A DNA stretch of 64,000 nt from Candidatus Poribacteria bacterium (GTDB lineage Bacteria > Poribacteria > WGA-4E > WGA-3G): positions 1,239,371-1,303,370 of the forward strand of contig OY282386.1 of assembly GCA_958295945.1 (NCBI GenBank), written 5' to 3'. The position numbers and the translations under genes were made by a program. This document shows positions 62,384 through 64,000 of this stretch, piece after piece. How positions within the stretch are numbered: position 1 is the first letter of the stretch; each line of letters begins with the position of its first letter. The notes below the pieces were generated by a model, which did no database searches, was not told the origin of the DNA, and worked only from the letters and a program-made list of their open reading frames with translations.

Positions 62384-64000
62384 GTGAAACGAATAATCAC
62401 TTTGCTTATCTGTTTTGTATTCATAGGTAGTTTAAGTCTGCCAATAATTGCTCAGGAAGCGAAAACAGAGGCAAAACCTGCTGCACAACAAACTGCAGTA
62501 AAAAAGAAGAAAGAGTACGAAGATTTTAATAAAGTCACAGAAGATAGCAAAAAGTATCAAGGTTACTTCACACTTTATCAGAAAAAAGAGAATCTGTATT
62601 GTGAAATCAAACCATCCCAATTAGAGAAGCCTTTCCTACTCATGACAAGCATTGCACGTGGGATAGGTTCAGGATATATTCTGTCTGGTATGACCATGGA
62701 CGAATGGTTACTTGAATGGAAACGGGTTGGCGATAAGGTGCATCTTGTCCGAAAAAATGTGCGTTTTCGTGCTGATAAAGGTTCTCCCATCGCAGAAGCG
62801 GTCAACTTAGGATATAGTGATTCTGTGCTTTTTGCTCTCAAACTTGAAAGTGTCCATCCACAGAGCAAAAGTCTGCTCGTAAATATATCTCCAGTGTTCA
62901 TATCTGATTTGCTTCCTTTAGCAGGCAATTTAGGCGGGGCACGATTTGATAAAACTCGTAGCACTTGGGGTGCCATCAAAGCGTTTCCAAAAAACGTAGA
63001 ACTGCGGGTGAATGCTGTTTATTCTGGTGGTGGTAGTAGAACCGCTGTCCCCGACAGTCGTGGTATGCAGGTAGCAGTTCATTATAGTCTTTCACAACTG
63101 CCAAACAATGATTATCAACCGCGTTTTGCTGATGATCGTATGGGACATTTTATGACGACGGTGAAAGACTATTCACTACAGACAAGTGATGAACCGTTCA
63201 TCCGTTATGTCAATCGTTGGCATTTGGAGAAAGCAGACAAAGACAAGAAACTTTCACCGCCTAAAGAACCGATTATCTTCTATATTGAAAAAACCGTCCC
63301 GCATCGCTTCCGTCCTTATGTACGTCAGGGAATTCTGGAATGGAATAAAGCATTTGAAAAAGCAGGTTTTATTGATGCGATTGAAGCACGGATTCAACAA
63401 GACCATGAAAATTGGGATCCTGAAGATGCACGATATAACACAATCCGTTGGATAGTGGGTGCATCCTTTGCGATTGGACCATCTCGTGTAAATCCATTGA
63501 CAGGACAAATTCTGGATGCCGATATTCTTGTGGGTGAGAGTTGGATTAGGTATTGGCAGCGGGAATGGACAACTTTCTTTGATGAATTAGAACATGAACG
63601 CGAACATCCGATTGATCACGATTCAAGGTTTCACTGCCAAATGGCAACCGGACTTGCACGCCAGATTGGCTTCATGGCGAGTGTTATGCAGGCGCGCGGT
63701 GCGATGGAAGATGGTGGGGAACTCCCTGAAGAGTTTATTGGTCAAGCACTCAAAGCACTGATTATGCATGAAGTTGGACACACATTAGGGTTGCGTCACA
63801 ATTTTAAAGCAAGTACTATCCATACGCTTGATGAAGTGAACAAGCAAAAAGACGAGCCACTTGTCGGATCTGTTATGGAATATGATGCGGTAAATATCGC
63901 GCCTGAAGGTAAAAAACAGGGGCATTATTATACACCGACAATCGGTCCTTGGGACTATTGGGTTGTAGAATATGCCTACAAACCCGTTAGCGGTAATAAA
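62384..64000 (+). CDS. Zinc-dependent metalloprotease (DUF5117/DUF5118-type), 5' part
   Basis: A GTG start at 62384 has AAGGAG 8 bases upstream. The frame is open for 539 codons to the window edge. A signal peptide (IITLLICFVFIGSLSLPIIAQ) is followed by a Lys/Ala-rich linker. The DUF5118/DUF5117-type body (YFTLYQKKENLYCEI, FLLMTSIARGIGSGY) comes next, then the metzincin-like zinc site IMHEVGHTLGLRHNF near residue 465. These are large exported zinc proteases with unknown substrates. The C-terminal part lies outside the window. The dead LamG gene is immediately upstream. Confidence 0.88.
   Translation, partial: MKRIITLLICFVFIGSLSLPIIAQEAKTEAKPAAQQTAVKKKKEYEDFNKVTEDSKKYQGYFTLYQKKENLYCEIKPSQLEKPFLLMTSIARGIGSGYILSGMTMDEWLLEWKRVGDKVHLVRKNVRFRADKGSPIAEAVNLGYSDSVLFALKLESVHPQSKSLLVNISPVFISDLLPLAGNLGGARFDKTRSTWGAIKAFPKNVELRVNAVYSGGGSRTAVPDSRGMQVAVHYSLSQLPNNDYQPRFADDRMGHFMTTVKDYSLQTSDEPFIRYVNRWHLEKADKDKKLSPPKEPIIFYIEKTVPHRFRPYVRQGILEWNKAFEKAGFIDAIEARIQQDHENWDPEDARYNTIRWIVGASFAIGPSRVNPLTGQILDADILVGESWIRYWQREWTTFFDELEHEREHPIDHDSRFHCQMATGLARQIGFMASVMQARGAMEDGGELPEEFIGQALKALIMHEVGHTLGLRHNFKASTIHTLDEVNKQKDEPLVGSVMEYDAVNIAPEGKKQGHYYTPTIGPWDYWVVEYAYKPVSGNK

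Noticed and set aside
1..64000. tRNA and rRNA genes
   Set aside because: No cloverleaf with a GTTCRANYC arm and no rRNA-like sequence was noticed on either strand. A covariance scan would be needed to exclude a missed tRNA.

Overview
The window reads as a chromosomal segment of an uncultured, moderately AT-rich, diderm bacterium. Gene content points to Candidatus Poribacteria or a close relative. The supporting genes are secreted LamG-domain proteins, two Uma2-type proteins, a PhyH dioxygenase fused to HEAT repeats, a DUF6785-type membrane protein, a WD40 fragment, an enolase-superfamily dehydratase and a 2-oxoacid:ferredoxin oxidoreductase. This placement is an inference from gene content; no rRNA or tRNA gene was found to confirm it.

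Layout. Bases 1-78 are the 3' end of an IS200/IS605-type (TnpB) element. 0.1-2.3 kb holds three exported proteins of unknown role. 2.98-7.86 kb is a minus-strand run: HaeII-like methyltransferase and nuclease, a membrane-anchored VWA protein and a SNF2 helicase. 7.9-16.2 kb is mostly housekeeping: mmsA, ctpA, gatC-gatA and a pcrA-type helicase. 16.3-18.5 kb holds a 345-bp terminal-inverted-repeat element followed by a promoter and a three-gene Panacea-type toxin-antitoxin-like operon whose first gene is frameshifted. 18.6-22.3 kb holds a truncated WD40 gene, two paralogous Uma2 genes and a LamG gene. uvrA follows, then a Phd antitoxin whose VapC/PIN partner has been broken by a MITE, and a protein with two nucleotidyltransferase-like halves.

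28.0-32.2 kb is accessory. A near-consensus promoter and a structured leader precede two exported proteins, and a microvirus-type Rep gene lies opposite them. An amidohydrolase remnant marks the far side. Three tandem MNT-HEPN fusion genes follow, then a protein made of nine 18-residue helical repeats, PhyH-HEAT, the DUF6785 protein and two LamG paralogues. 42.0-43.9 kb is an orphan phage terminase large subunit, followed by a nest of at least four palindromic elements (44.0-45.4 kb). 46.1-50.5 kb carries two CBS-domain genes, a 24-codon ORF coupled to korA, and korB, with repeats inserted between korA and korB. 50.7-52.7 kb is a FRG-TPR-membrane operon. 52.7-56.9 kb is an ABC exporter with DUF1854 and DUF4159 partners. 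57.3-60.2 kb is a low-GC cassette bounded by 19-bp inverted repeats. It carries an ApeA-like HEPN protein and a DNA methyltransferase fused to an HNH nuclease. The window ends with an enolase-superfamily enzyme, a dead LamG gene and the first 539 codons of a zinc metalloprotease.

Two themes run through the window. The first is accumulation of defence and toxin-antitoxin type genes, some intact and some decaying. The second is saturation of intergenic DNA by short palindromic elements, several with clear terminal inverted repeats and target duplications. One of these has killed a toxin gene and others sit next to gene starts or stops.
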